A stretch of 64,000 bases of DNA from Sinorhizobium mexicanum. GTDB lineage: Bacteria > Pseudomonadota > Alphaproteobacteria > Rhizobiales > Rhizobiaceae. The notes below the pieces were generated by a model that worked only from the letters and a program-made list of their open reading frames with translations, was not told the DNA's origin and ran no database searches. Position 1 is the stretch's first letter. Every line of letters begins with the position of its first letter. Location: positions 2,505,501 to 2,569,500 of the forward strand of contig NZ_CP041238.1 of assembly GCF_013488225.1 (NCBI RefSeq), given 5' to 3'. This document shows, one piece after another, positions 16,673-25,600 of this stretch. A program made the position numbers and the translations under genes.

Positions 16673-17167
16673 TTAACCGCGAGACCAGTAGTCCTCGTGG
16701 AGTTTCGCCGCCTCGACCTCAAGCATGGGCCCGACGACTTCCGTTGCGCGCTGACCGGCGGCGAACACGATGTGGCAGGGGAGATCAAGCGTCGGATTTT
16801 CCTGGTTATCGCCTATTTGTTGCTTCATCTCTCTCTCGGACAGGCCAAACACGACGCGCCCTATGCCTGCCCAATAGATCGCGCCGGAGCACATGGCGCA
16901 CGGCTCTGCAGACGTGTACATCGTGCACTCGGCAAGAAAATCGAGACCATAGGCCTTGCCGGCGCGCGTGGCGAGAAGCCGCTCCGCATGGGCCGTGCGG
17001 TCGCCGCCTTCCGAACTGTAGCCATTGCACTGCTCCAATAAAACATTGCCATCGTGGTCGGCGAGAATTGAACCGAACGGGTGATCTCCCCCCTCGCGCG
17101 AACGCCGCGCCACATCGAAGGCCTTGCGCAGCAGTGACTCGTCGTAGGATCGTGTGGTGCTTGTCAT
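16673..17167 (-). CDS. Nucleoside/cytidine deaminase-family zinc hydrolase
   Basis: A 164-residue protein of the CMP/dCMP deaminase superfamily. The zinc and catalytic motif reads TAHAERLLATRAG (His60, Glu62) and the second zinc motif SAEPCAMCSGAIYWAGI (Cys90, Cys93). The arrangement is that of guanine/tRNA-adenosine/nucleoside deaminases (PCxMC type). The ATG at 17167 has AGGAG upstream; the longer frame from 17314 is not supported. It probably deaminates a purine base, which would fit the purine catabolism genes 12 kb away, but this is inference. Confidence 0.88.
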   Translation of the reverse strand: MTSTTRSYDESLLRKAFDVARRSREGGDHPFGSILADHDGNVLLEQCNGYSSEGGDRTAHAERLLATRAGKAYGLDFLAECTMYTSAEPCAMCSGAIYWAGIGRVVFGLSEREMKQQIGDNQENPTLDLPCHIVFAAGQRATEVVGPMLEVEAAKLHEDYWSRG

Positions 17168-17358
17168 TTTATGAACTCCTGGCAATTGTCGCAGTTCATC
17201 CGCCGTCAATGTTTCCCCGGTAACGGCGCGGGTAATTTGTGTTCTCCGCCAAGTGGAAAGTTGCCAGCTTTCCGAGGGTGACCATCTGGCAACCCCCCGA
17301 TGGACAGGTATCAAAGATCGATAGTGATCCGTTCTGACTTTATCAGCAAGACTGACAC

Positions 17359-17487
17359 GAACCGCCGCAAACTGGGATCAATTTGCTCATCAATGGCGCA
17401 TTCGTCAGCTCGCAGGTTCTTGAAGCGAGCGAAGCCATTCCGCTCCTGCGGCGAACCGCGGACGCGCTGATTGCCGCCTCCGGGTAA
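17359..17487 (+). pseudogene. 3' remnant of a TetR-family regulator gene
   Basis: A short frame bounded upstream by a stop encodes QTGINLLINGAFVSSQVL followed by EASEAIPLLRRTADALIAAS, which resembles the last helix pair of TetR-type regulators (a LLxDGAxVSAQV pattern followed by ARxAADALI). No DNA-binding domain or start codon is found upstream, so only the 3' end remains. The surrounding 17168-17534 spacer otherwise shows nothing. Confidence 0.5.
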
Positions 17488-17534
17488 ATGAGAGTCGCAG
17501 CACCCGCGGCCCACCCCTCCCTAAGATCACTGCG

Positions 17535-18944
17535 TTATTCGTTCATTTTTTCAATGTCCGGCAGCACCCATTTCTTCTCGAACAGCGCGGGCTTCGGGGC
17601 ATAGAGCCGGAACATGACCTCGAACTGCCGGGCCGGGTCGGTCGGTACCCAGTTGGGCTCCTTGTCCGCAGGGGCTTGCGGCCCAAAATAGACATCCACG
17701 GAGCCGTCAGCGTTCTTCTGCACTTCCGTGCTGTTCGAGGCGCGGCTCGCGCGGTTCATGTTCTTGATTAGCGCATGTGTCTTGCGGTCGTATGCCGTGG
17801 CCGACCAGTACTGCTCTACCGGGGCATCCGGCGGCACATGCAGGCGGTAGCTCTTGCTGCCATCAAAGGCATCACCATCTTTGTCGCGGATCGTAATCAT
17901 GTACATCTGGCCTGCGCCCAGCGTCTTGATGCCGACATAAGCGTAGCTGTAGGCAATGCCGCGCCCATCGACCGGGTAGGAATCGGGATTTGAGAAACCG
18001 TCGGCCTGCGCTGCTATGAGTTCCTTCGGTGCCGGCAACGTCCAGCGACTTCCCTCCCAGAAGGGGTCAAAGCCGACGTCGTAACCGGCCTCCAGCCAGG
18101 CACTGGCTTCGCGCGCAGCCCGGTCGAGCAGTTCCTTCGTCTGCGCATCCGGACTGAACGGCTTGCCTTTTTCAATGCCCAGCGACTTGAGCTTGTCGAT
18201 CATATTCCGGTCGCGGTCGAGCCAGGGCTCGTTCTGGACGATGCGGTCCAGGTTCTGGAAGAAGCTCGCATCATAGCGAATGGTCGAGTCGAAATAGACG
18301 TCCTGTGCATCGGTGAACTTTGTCTCGGGCGGATTGGCCGCCTGAGACAAAGGATAGAATTTCACCCTCTTGGCATACGCGACGGATTTGGCGACGTCCG
18401 CGTCGCTGTGGCTCTCGAGGTTCGAGCGGACGAGCGCGTAGCCCCCGAAGGTGTCGGCGTGCAGTGGGATGTAGCCCTCGGGCACCCTGTCCTTGTAGCC
18501 GGGCGGTAGGATCAGGTATTTACCACCCTTGCCCTTGTCCGCGCCGAGGAGACCGCCGTCGCCAAGCGCCATCTGCCAGGTGGTAACGATGTTTGCGTTG
18601 AGCGAACCTCCATTCGCCGGTGGGATTTCGAGGACCAGCGGCCCAACTTCCTTTGTGTTGAAGAAGGCCATGAAATAGAGCGTGTCGGGGTTCGGCGTGA
18701 GTGTCTGATTGTGCCAATCGAGCGGCTGGCTCCAGTAAACGAACTCGTTGACCTTGGCTTCGGTTTTGTTGAGCATTTCCTGAAGCATAAGGTCGTAGTT
18801 GACGGCAGACATGCCCCAGATTACGGCTTCGACCGCACGCCGCTCGATGGTGCGGCGTTCAAGGTCTTCAGAGGACGGGGCTTGTGCGGAAGCGGAAAAC
18901 ACCGCGAAGAACAGGCTGATTGTGGCAAGCGCGATTCTGACCAT
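17535..18944 (-). CDS. DUF1254/DUF1214 domain-containing exported protein
   Basis: A 469-residue protein with a Sec signal peptide (residues 1-20). The N-terminal DUF1254 is recognised by WGMSAVNYDLM, WSQPLDWHNQTLTPNPDTLY and YILLPPGYKDRVPEGYIPL, and the C-terminal DUF1214 by GIAYSYAYVGIKTLGAGQMY, SKSYRLHVPPDAPVEQYWS and VDVYFGPQAPADKEPNWVP. This two-domain family is common in proteobacteria and is periplasmic or outer-membrane associated; the function is unknown. No operon partner is obvious: 128 bp separate it from the next upstream gene end region and lysE follows separately. Confidence 0.88.
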   Translation of the reverse strand: MVRIALATISLFFAVFSASAQAPSSEDLERRTIERRAVEAVIWGMSAVNYDLMLQEMLNKTEAKVNEFVYWSQPLDWHNQTLTPNPDTLYFMAFFNTKEVGPLVLEIPPANGGSLNANIVTTWQMALGDGGLLGADKGKGGKYLILPPGYKDRVPEGYIPLHADTFGGYALVRSNLESHSDADVAKSVAYAKRVKFYPLSQAANPPETKFTDAQDVYFDSTIRYDASFFQNLDRIVQNEPWLDRDRNMIDKLKSLGIEKGKPFSPDAQTKELLDRAAREASAWLEAGYDVGFDPFWEGSRWTLPAPKELIAAQADGFSNPDSYPVDGRGIAYSYAYVGIKTLGAGQMYMITIRDKDGDAFDGSKSYRLHVPPDAPVEQYWSATAYDRKTHALIKNMNRASRASNSTEVQKNADGSVDVYFGPQAPADKEPNWVPTDPARQFEVMFRLYAPKPALFEKKWVLPDIEKMNE

Positions 18945-19093
18945 CCGCCACTCCTCCTTTGGCCGACAGTTGTCTCAAACGAACTCGGTTCCATGTTGCC
19001 TGTCGGGGCGGAAAACTGAAAGTACGTAACAGTAACGACGTGGAGCGACACCGAAGCGAGTCGACAAAACAGCGGAGAATGTCCTGAACGGCA

Positions 19094-19720
19094 CTACATC
19101 CCGCTGAGCAGCCTGTAGGCGATCATCCACATGACGGCGGCGATCGCGAGATCCAGCACCCGCCATGCCGAGGGCCGCGAGAAGATCGGGCGCAGCCACT
19201 TGGCGCCGTAGCCGAGCGCGAAAAAGAACAGGAACGAAGCCGACATGGCGCCGGCGGCAAACAGCATTTCCTGACCGGGAAAGCGGGTCGCAATGGTGCC
19301 GAGAAGGACGACCGTGTCCAGGTAGACATGCGGATTGAGCCAGGTGAGCGCAAGGCAGGTCGCAAACGTCGGCCAGAACCTTGAAGAGACTTCTTCTCCG
19401 ACCGTCAGGGCCCCGGAAGATCGAATGGCGGAACGGAGGCTCTTTGCGCCGTACCAGGTGAGAAAGGCGGCTCCCCCAAATCGCATGGCCGGGTCAAGCC
19501 AGGGCAGCATGGCCGCAATTTGCCGGAGGCTGGTAACGCCCAGAAGGATCAGGATGGCATCGGACACGCCGCATGTAAGGCACACGGCGAACACATGCTC
19601 GCGTCGCAATCCCTGACGCAGAACGAAGGCATTCTGCGCACCGATTGCGACGATCAGGCTCAAGCCCATCATCAGGCCAGTCATATAGACGGGGAAGGTC
19701 ATGTAAATTGGAAGGTTCAT
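19094..19720 (-). CDS. LysE/ArgO-family amino acid exporter
   Basis: A 208-residue protein with six hydrophobic segments. The signature AIGAQNAFVLRQGLRREHV after the first helix is diagnostic for LysE/ArgO, and LTWLNPHVYLDTVVLLGT marks the second half. Known members export L-lysine, L-arginine or canavanine. It is divergent from a LysR-type ArgP/LysG regulator across a 100-bp spacer, the classical exporter/regulator arrangement in which the regulator activates export when basic amino acids accumulate. Confidence 0.92.
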   Translation of the reverse strand: MNLPIYMTFPVYMTGLMMGLSLIVAIGAQNAFVLRQGLRREHVFAVCLTCGVSDAILILLGVTSLRQIAAMLPWLDPAMRFGGAAFLTWYGAKSLRSAIRSSGALTVGEEVSSRFWPTFATCLALTWLNPHVYLDTVVLLGTIATRFPGQEMLFAAGAMSASFLFFFALGYGAKWLRPIFSRPSAWRVLDLAIAAVMWMIAYRLLSGM

Positions 19721-19727
19721 GCTGACG

Positions 19728-19754
19728 AAATGCTCCGCGAACGAGTCAGCATTT
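19728..19754. promoter_or_regulatory. Dyad in the lysE-argP spacer
   Basis: AAATGCT and AGCATTT are separated by 13 bp in the divergent spacer. LysR-type regulators bind interrupted dyads of this size, so this is a candidate ArgP-like site close to the lysE start. Confidence 0.5.
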
Positions 19755-19820
19755 CTCTAGCCGGCGCCGTGAAGTTAGGATAATTAAATCATATAACCCC
19801 GATTAAGAAGAACTAACGCG

Positions 19821-20720
19821 ATGCTGGACTATCCCGCCCTTCACGCCGTTGCAACCGTCGTCCAGACCGGCAGCTTCGAAAAGGCGGCCGCCGCATTGAA
19901 CGTCACGCCGTCGGCCGTGTCCCAGCGGGTGAAGCAACTGGAAGAACGCCTCGGCGTGGTATTGATCGTCCGGGGCAACCCGTGCACGGCAACCGAGAAG
20001 GGAGCATGGCTCTGCCGCCACATGGAGCATGTCGGCATGCTGGAAGGCGAACTGATGGAGCATCTTCCGTCGCTTGCCGATCCCGACAAGCCGCGCGAGC
20101 AAGTGACACTTCACATTGCGACCAATGCCGATAGCCTTGGAACGTGGTTCCTGCCGGCCATCTCAAATTTCTCCAGGAAATCCCGCTATCTCTTGAACGT
20201 TGCCATCGACGACGAAGAACATACGGCCGAATGGCTGCAACGCGGTCGCGTACTCGCGGCTGTCACCAGCGTCGAAAAACAGATCTCCGGCTGCCGGCGC
20301 ACGTCGCTCGGAGCGCTGCGCTTTCACGCGACGGCAAGCCCCGAGTTCGTGGCGAAATACTTCGCCGACGGCGTGACAGCGCAGGCGATCGGGCGTGCGC
20401 CCGCCTTGACCTTCAACCAGAAAGACACAGGGCAAAGCCGCTGGATTCATCAGGCTTTTGGACAGGAGCTTGCCCATCCCACCCACTGGCTGCCATCGAC
20501 GCAGAGCTTCCTCGATGCCAGCCTCGCCGGTATGGGCTGGTGCATGAACCCTGCCCTCCTCGCCGGGGAGCACTTGGCTTCCGGGCGGCTCGTCGAACTC
20601 ATCCCGGATACCCCGCTCGATGTGCCGCTCTTCTGGCAGATCAACCGCCTCGCAGCCGACCGGCTGACGGACCTGACGCGCGAAGTGGTCGCAACGGCGA
20701 AGTCGCGACTGCTCGGGTGA
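19821..20720 (+). CDS. argP: LysR-family regulator, ArgP/LysG type
   Basis: A 299-residue LysR protein. The N-terminal winged helix reads LHAVATVVQTGSFEKAAAAL and TPSAVSQRVKQLEERLGVVL, and the effector domain contains the ArgP-specific RGNPCTATEKGAWL segment. ArgP (IciA) and LysG sense arginine or lysine and control the exporter gene. It is divergent from lysE. Its last 44 bp are duplicated at 23779-23822, which indicates a rearrangement just downstream. Confidence 0.9.
   Translation: MLDYPALHAVATVVQTGSFEKAAAALNVTPSAVSQRVKQLEERLGVVLIVRGNPCTATEKGAWLCRHMEHVGMLEGELMEHLPSLADPDKPREQVTLHIATNADSLGTWFLPAISNFSRKSRYLLNVAIDDEEHTAEWLQRGRVLAAVTSVEKQISGCRRTSLGALRFHATASPEFVAKYFADGVTAQAIGRAPALTFNQKDTGQSRWIHQAFGQELAHPTHWLPSTQSFLDASLAGMGWCMNPALLAGEHLASGRLVELIPDTPLDVPLFWQINRLAADRLTDLTREVVATAKSRLLG
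20677..20720 (+). repeat. 44-bp direct repeat, copy 1 (argP 3' end)
   Basis: An exact 44-bp match to 23779-23822, starting CGCGCGAAGTGGTCG and ending CTGCTCGGGTGA, the argP stop. The two copies flank 3.1 kb that contains the cyclase-rhodanese gene. Confidence 0.9.
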
Positions 20721-20887
20721 GCGCTTTTGGCCCGAAGTGGACCTCGCACGTCAGAATGCTGAGGTCCGCATTCCGTGGAATCCGGAAGTCGAGTGGCTGG
20801 GGAACTGAAGGCACAATCCGCTATTAGCGGTCATTGAGATCGCGGATGGCATTGGCGACCCATGTGATGTGGCAATTCCTGCTCGAG

Positions 20888-23197
20888 CTATTTCCTGACC
20901 TCGACCACCAGCGGATTGCCCACGTCGTTCCACTCCAAAAATCCGCCGGCAAAATAGTAGACGTGCGTGTAACCCCAGGCAATCGCCTTGGCCGAAGCAT
21001 AGGCGGAATAGGGGCAATGCTTGCCCTGACAATAGAAGGCGACCTCGTCTTCCTTGCCCGCCACCTTTGCAAGGCTTTCCTTCGATAGGCCGGTGACCAG
21101 CGATAAGTTGATGGCCTTTGGGATGTGGCCGTTCTCATAATTGAGCGGAGCTCGCACATCGATGAAGGGCACACCGCGGGCGAGCAGCGCCTTTGCTTCC
21201 GTTACATCGACTTTTATCGTTCGATCGACACTGAGATCGCCCTTCGTCAGGGTCATGAACTTGACGTAGTCGTCAAGCGCGAGGTCGGTGCCAGCCCCCT
21301 CCGGCACTCCGGCCTTGCGGAGTCCTTCCTGCAGGCGCGCAATGTACGGCCGATGGTAGCTGAACGCGCTGCCATACCACTCAAACGCACTTTCCTGAAC
21401 CGTGAGCGGATCAGACAAGGAAGACAAAGCAAGTTTGTTGTACTTGTCGATCAGCACCTGAATGCCGTCCGTTCGTCCGAGATGTCCGTAAATCGATATC
21501 AACGTGGCGTAATCCGCTCGGAGATCAGACCTCTTGTCGATCACGCGTTCGAAGGTGTCGATGGCTTCGTCGTATCTTCCCTGGGAGAAAAGCGACACTG
21601 CGAGCATGCGCAGCGTTGCCTGCGGGGGACGAGGGTCGATTCTTATCGCCAGACGCACTTGCTGTTCCGCCTCCGCCGCATGTCCCGTCGCGTTAAGAAC
21701 ACGCGCCATGGTGACGTGGTTGTCGGGGTCATTCGGCGCAAGTTTCATCGCCCGCTCGATGGCAGCGAATGCTTCGTCATAGCGCCCTTGCTGGGCAAGC
21801 ACTTGCGCCGATATCGCATAGGCAAGCGGCGTCGGCTTCTCCATGGCCTTTGCAAGGTTTCTGTCCAGGTTCCTGGAGGCGCTCTCCCTGCGGGAATAAT
21901 TCCAGGATAAGACGCTAGCTCTCCAGTTTGCTGCCGCCAGCGACGCATAGGCGCGGCTGTAGTCCGGATCGATCACGATAGCCTTCTGGAAGAATGCAGT
22001 GGCCCTGACCGTTTCCGACTCGGTGTCCCGGCGAAGATGCTCCCAGCCTCGCAGCAAAAGGTCGTAAGCTTGGGGGTTTGTCGTTTCCGGTACTTCTGCG
22101 ATGTTCTGTTCTGCACTCGTCAGCTTCACGGAGAGCGTCGACACGATCTGTCCTATGACCCTGTCTTGCAGCCCGAATACGCTGCTCATTTCACCGTCAT
22201 AGCGCTCAGCCCAGAGGTGATGTCCGTCGATCGCATCAATCAACTGGGCATTGACCCGAACATGGTTTCCCTCTCGGCGTACGCTGCCCTCCAGGATGTA
22301 ATGAACTCCCAATTCCTCGGACACCTGCTGCGCCGTGGCGGACTTGCCCTTGTAGGTGAAGGCCGAGTTGCGCGCGATAACGAAGATGCCAGAAAGCTTG
22401 GAGAGCTCAGTGATCAGGTCATCGGTCATTCCGTCGGCGAAATAGCCCTGTTCGGCGTCAGAGCTGAGATTGTCGAATGGCAGGACGGCGATCGAGGGCT
22501 TCTGGGGTAGCGGAAAAGCCATCCGCGCAACGGACGCCGCGTCGGTACTCTCGCGCCTCTGAGCCTGCCATACTGCGGAAACTACTATCAAGAGTAGGAG
22601 GACCAAAGCAGCCGGAATTCTCCAACGGCGAAAGCTTTTGACGTTGATGCGCCAAAGCCCGGCATCTCCCTCGAACTTCACCCGGTAGACGCGGACAGGG
22701 CGCTGGATATTCTTCACGTGGTGCTCGCCGATAAATTCCAGCGGCAATTCGAACTTGCCCTGCAAGTGATCGAAAGCAGTGCCAGATATGAAAAGTCCTC
22801 CTGGCTCACACATCTGCTCAAGGCGAGCCGCGACGTTGACGCCATCGCCCAGCAAATCATCCCCGTCGACGACCACATCGCCGAGATTGATGCCCATGCG
22901 GAGGAGAAGCCGACGCTGGGATGGGACATCCACTTGGCGTGCAGCAATCTTACTTTGGGACGCGATTGCACAAGCGACGGCGTCGACGACGGAACCAAAT
23001 TCCACGATCGCGCCATCGCCCATGAGTTTCACGATGCGTCCGTGATATTCTTCCAGAAAGGGATCGAAGATTTCGGAACGCCACGTCTTCATTGCTGCCA
23101 GGGTCCGTGCCTCGTCAGCTTCGATGAGTCGCGAATAACCAACAATGTCGACGGCAAGAATTGCAACCAGCCGCCGTTCCGCGCGAACTGCTTCCAT
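20888..23197 (-). CDS. Adenylate/guanylate cyclase - TolB-like - TPR - rhodanese fusion
   Basis: A protein of 769 residues. Order: class III cyclase domain (about 8-175; metal Asp at 17 and 61, catalytic Asn121 and Arg125 in GVNVAARL, all intact), one membrane segment (about 194-211), TolB-like domain from KPSIAVLPFDNLSSD (about 230-350), TPR repeats (about 370-600), and a C-terminal rhodanese domain (about 645-769) with active-site CQGKHCPYS, Cys near 723. It should make cAMP or cGMP in the cytoplasm under control of periplasmic TolB/TPR sensing; the rhodanese end would be on the same side as the TPRs. The ATG at 23197 is preferred over the GTG at 23203 because GGGAGAGG is 8 bp before it. 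The gene lies inside a segment bounded by 44-bp direct repeats. Confidence 0.9.
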   Translation of the reverse strand: MEAVRAERRLVAILAVDIVGYSRLIEADEARTLAAMKTWRSEIFDPFLEEYHGRIVKLMGDGAIVEFGSVVDAVACAIASQSKIAARQVDVPSQRRLLLRMGINLGDVVVDGDDLLGDGVNVAARLEQMCEPGGLFISGTAFDHLQGKFELPLEFIGEHHVKNIQRPVRVYRVKFEGDAGLWRINVKSFRRWRIPAALVLLLLIVVSAVWQAQRRESTDAASVARMAFPLPQKPSIAVLPFDNLSSDAEQGYFADGMTDDLITELSKLSGIFVIARNSAFTYKGKSATAQQVSEELGVHYILEGSVRREGNHVRVNAQLIDAIDGHHLWAERYDGEMSSVFGLQDRVIGQIVSTLSVKLTSAEQNIAEVPETTNPQAYDLLLRGWEHLRRDTESETVRATAFFQKAIVIDPDYSRAYASLAAANWRASVLSWNYSRRESASRNLDRNLAKAMEKPTPLAYAISAQVLAQQGRYDEAFAAIERAMKLAPNDPDNHVTMARVLNATGHAAEAEQQVRLAIRIDPRPPQATLRMLAVSLFSQGRYDEAIDTFERVIDKRSDLRADYATLISIYGHLGRTDGIQVLIDKYNKLALSSLSDPLTVQESAFEWYGSAFSYHRPYIARLQEGLRKAGVPEGAGTDLALDDYVKFMTLTKGDLSVDRTIKVDVTEAKALLARGVPFIDVRAPLNYENGHIPKAINLSLVTGLSKESLAKVAGKEDEVAFYCQGKHCPYSAYASAKAIAWGYTHVYYFAGGFLEWNDVGNPLVVEVRK

Positions 23198-23470
23198 AAC
23201 CACCTCTCCCGAAGGTGTAGAAGGCCTCGCTCTTGCGTTGGTCAGGGGCGGGAACTCCAGCCTCCCAGCCTCTGGAAGCTACACTTGTTTCCTCGCTCGT
23301 GCCAGATTTATTGGGACCTTGCCGGAACGGCCGCTTCGGGCCGAGTGCAGACGTGAACCGGTCAGCCTCAGATTTCCGCTTCTGGCACATTCCGGACGAA
23401 CGCGGCGACCGCCTTCGGCCCAAAGTGGACGTTCAATGCTCGATCAGAAAATCAAGGAACGGTTCACTGC

Positions 23471-23534
23471 CTGCTGCACGTCTCCTTAAATCGACTTCGA
23501 GGAGATATGCGGCAATTCTAAGTGCGACAGCGCG
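23471..23534 (+). repeat. Degenerate RIME-type element
   Basis: CTGCTGCACGTCTCCTTAAA, TCGACTTCGAGG and GCGGCAATTCTAAGTGCGAC follow the order of RIME blocks but with many changes, and the terminal hairpin is mostly gone. Confidence 0.55.
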
Positions 23535-23778
23535 GGGCAGCCAGACCATGTCAGTCACTCCTGTCGCGTCTCGCGATCCAGCCACTCTCGTGGTCGGCGC
23601 GATGGCCTGTCAGGTGATCGGCCGGCTCGTCCCACAAATGTCCCCTTCGTCGTTGCTGGATTGATGGACGGTCTTTCGTTGTCCGAGCTTCGTAGCTTCG
23701 GTCGAACTCCTGTGAAGTCGACAGTCAACAAGATAATCTTCGATCGGACTCTCCCGGAAATGGGCACTGGCCGCCTTG

Positions 23779-23822
23779 CGCGCGAAGTGGTCGCAACGGC
23801 GAAGTCGCGACTGCTCGGGTGA
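23779..23822 (+). repeat. 44-bp direct repeat, copy 2
   Basis: Identical to the last 44 bp of argP (20677-20720), including its stop codon, but here it is not attached to an argP reading frame. The DedA-like gene ends 32 bp further on. Confidence 0.9.
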
Positions 23823-23853
23823 AGAAGCAACGTCCGAATAACAATGAAATGAT

Positions 23854-24444
23854 CTAATGAGCGATGTAGCGATAGGCGACGAAGGCGAAGAAAGCCGTCA
23901 TGCAAGCGGCGGTCGCGAGCTGCGTCAGCCGCCGCTCTACAAAATCGCGCACCGACTCGCCGTAGCGCTGCAAAAGCCAGGCTAGCAGCATGAATCGCGA
24001 TCCCCGTGCGAGCGTGGCGGCAATCGCGAACAACCAGATATTCACGTGCGCGACGCCAGACAGAATGGTCACGACCTTGATCGGCGGCAGGTGCGCGAAG
24101 CCCGAGGTAATCAGGAGCAGTATGATCGTCGAGAAATCGACGGACTGACTGAGGTGATTGAAAGTGTCGAGCTTCCCGTAAAATTCCAGTATCGGCCGGG
24201 CGACAGCTTCGAACGCGTAATATCCGAGAAGCCAGCCGGCGATGCCGCCGAGCACGGACGCAACCGAGGCGACAAGCGCGTAGCGCCAAACCCGGTCACG
24301 CCTTGCCAGCGCCATCGGCACAAAAAGAACGTCGGCCGGCACGAGAAAGATGGAGCTTTCGACAAAGGCAATGGCCGCGAGCCATCTTTCCGATGAGCCC
24401 TTCCCGGCAAGAGACATCGTCCAGTCGTATAAGGATCGGAGCAT
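23854..24444 (-). CDS. YqaA/DedA-family (SNARE-associated type) membrane protein
   Basis: A 196-residue protein with about five hydrophobic segments. The VESSIFLVPADVLFVPMALARRDRVWRYAL region and GGIAGWLLGYYAFE are typical of the YqaA branch of DedA proteins, inner-membrane proteins linked to lipid translocation and membrane homeostasis. The ATG at 24444 is chosen because AAAGGTGG lies six bases upstream; an ATG at 24459 would add MKGGF. It probably followed argP directly before the cyclase segment came between them. Confidence 0.82.
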   Translation of the reverse strand: MLRSLYDWTMSLAGKGSSERWLAAIAFVESSIFLVPADVLFVPMALARRDRVWRYALVASVASVLGGIAGWLLGYYAFEAVARPILEFYGKLDTFNHLSQSVDFSTIILLLITSGFAHLPPIKVVTILSGVAHVNIWLFAIAATLARGSRFMLLAWLLQRYGESVRDFVERRLTQLATAACMTAFFAFVAYRYIAH

Positions 24445-24817
24445 GAAGCCACCTTTCAACTGCAGAAAATCCCGCCTGCGGTCTGTTCACGCCGGCCGGG
24501 ATCACGCGCGTGACCTGTCATCGGGCGGAGAATACATCGTCAGCGGGCTGAGCCAATCCTCGCGCCGCGGGGGGTAGAGCCATATCCATGTCGTCAAAAT
24601 CGTCGTCAAAAATCGGGTCGCAGTTCAGAGCAACATGAACGGGGAACCTGTCGAACGGCCGTCGAACACTGCAGAACAAACGCTTGTGGCTTGACAGCCT
24701 GTCGCGAGATTGGGCCCTGAGCCGTGGTGCGGCCGAGTTTCCGGAATATGTCGCCCACTGAACCAAAGTGCCAGTGATCGGACTGGCCGCGACCACTTCT
24801 GGCGCTCCGCTCCGCAT
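24445..24817. other. Intergenic region
   Basis: About 370 bases between the DedA-like gene and TauE/SafE, both on the minus strand. A minus-strand frame here ends in an acidic stretch (FDDDFDDMDMALPP), but no start signal or family was recognised, so it is not called. Confidence 0.4.
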
Positions 24818-25600
24818 TCACGCGAGATAGCCGGAAACGCCGTCCCACAATAATTTCAACGCCGTCACGACCAGCAATCCGTAGCACGCCCGGTAAAGCT
24901 GGCGTTGGTCCAGCCTTCCGTGAAGCCGCCAGCCAAGCCATACGCCGGCAGGAATGGCGATGAGGCAGGCCGCCATCAGGGTCCAGTCGTTGCCCGCCGG
25001 TCTCACGAGCAGCAGCCACGGCACCGCCTTGGTTGCGTTGCCGACCGTGAAGAACATGCTCGTCGTTCCCGCATAGACTTCCTTGCTGAGGCCGAGCGGC
25101 AGCAGGTACATCGCAAGTGGCGGCCCGCCCGAATGCGCCACCATGGTGGTGATGCCCGACGTGAGACCGGCGGCGATCGCCTTCGGCGACGAACGCGGGC
25201 GGATTGTCTCCTTCCCGCCTCCCGCAAGCCATAGGCCGACAAAGATCAGAGTGGTCGCCGCCATCATGATCGCAATCGCGCGGTGGTCCAGAAGGCGGAA
25301 CATGAGATAGCCGAGCCCGACGCCGATCACGAGCCCCGGCAACAGCAGCAAGAGGTCCGGCTTCGACCATGTCGACGGCTTCCAGTAGCGCAGTGCGAAC
25401 AGGTCCATCGCAACGAGCAATGGCGCGAGAAGGCCGCCCGCCGTTACCGGGTCCATCACCATCGACAACAGCGGAATGCCGACGATCGAGAACCCGCCCC
25501 CGAATGCGCCCTTCATGAAGCAGATCAGGAATACGCCGGCAAAAGCAACAAGGATCGTGGCTGCGGTGAGCTCCGGCGCAGCGGGGACGGCCATCGTCAT
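24818..25600 (-). CDS. TauE/SafE-family sulfite/anion exporter-like protein
   Basis: A 260-residue membrane protein with about eight helices. The two family repeats are seen in FLICFMKGAFGGGFSIVGIPLL and GLTSGITTMVAHSGGPPLAMYLLPL. Family members export sulfite, sulfoacetate or other organosulfur anions. Its ATG overlaps the stop of the upstream DUF1127 gene (ATGA at 25597-25600), which implies translational coupling. The MocR regulator on the other side of the spacer may control both. Confidence 0.88.
   Translation of the reverse strand: MTMAVPAAPELTAATILVAFAGVFLICFMKGAFGGGFSIVGIPLLSMVMDPVTAGGLLAPLLVAMDLFALRYWKPSTWSKPDLLLLLPGLVIGVGLGYLMFRLLDHRAIAIMMAATTLIFVGLWLAGGGKETIRPRSSPKAIAAGLTSGITTMVAHSGGPPLAMYLLPLGLSKEVYAGTTSMFFTVGNATKAVPWLLLVRPAGNDWTLMAACLIAIPAGVWLGWRLHGRLDQRQLYRACYGLLVVTALKLLWDGVSGYLA

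Larger units (their letters stand above)
23198..23853. other. Non-coding region with repeat fragments
   Basis: About 650 bases without a convincing gene. It contains a GGACG-rich repeat fragment near 23370-23440 (CGCCTTCGGCCCAAAGTGGACG), a degenerate RIME at 23471-23534 and the second argP-end repeat at 23779-23822. A related TTTGGCCCGAAGTGGAC motif follows argP at 20726, so both borders share repeat debris. Confidence 0.5.

Noticed and set aside
17311..17514. Minus-strand 67-codon frame
   Set aside because: Overlaps the better-supported TetR remnant on the other strand and has no motif.
20888..23822. Cyclase-rhodanese segment as an insertion sequence
   Set aside because: No transposase, no terminal inverted repeats; the flanking repeats are direct copies of the argP end.
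24518..24817. Minus-strand 99-codon frame upstream of the DedA-like gene
   Set aside because: The acidic end looks protein-like, but there is no start signal or homology I can name.
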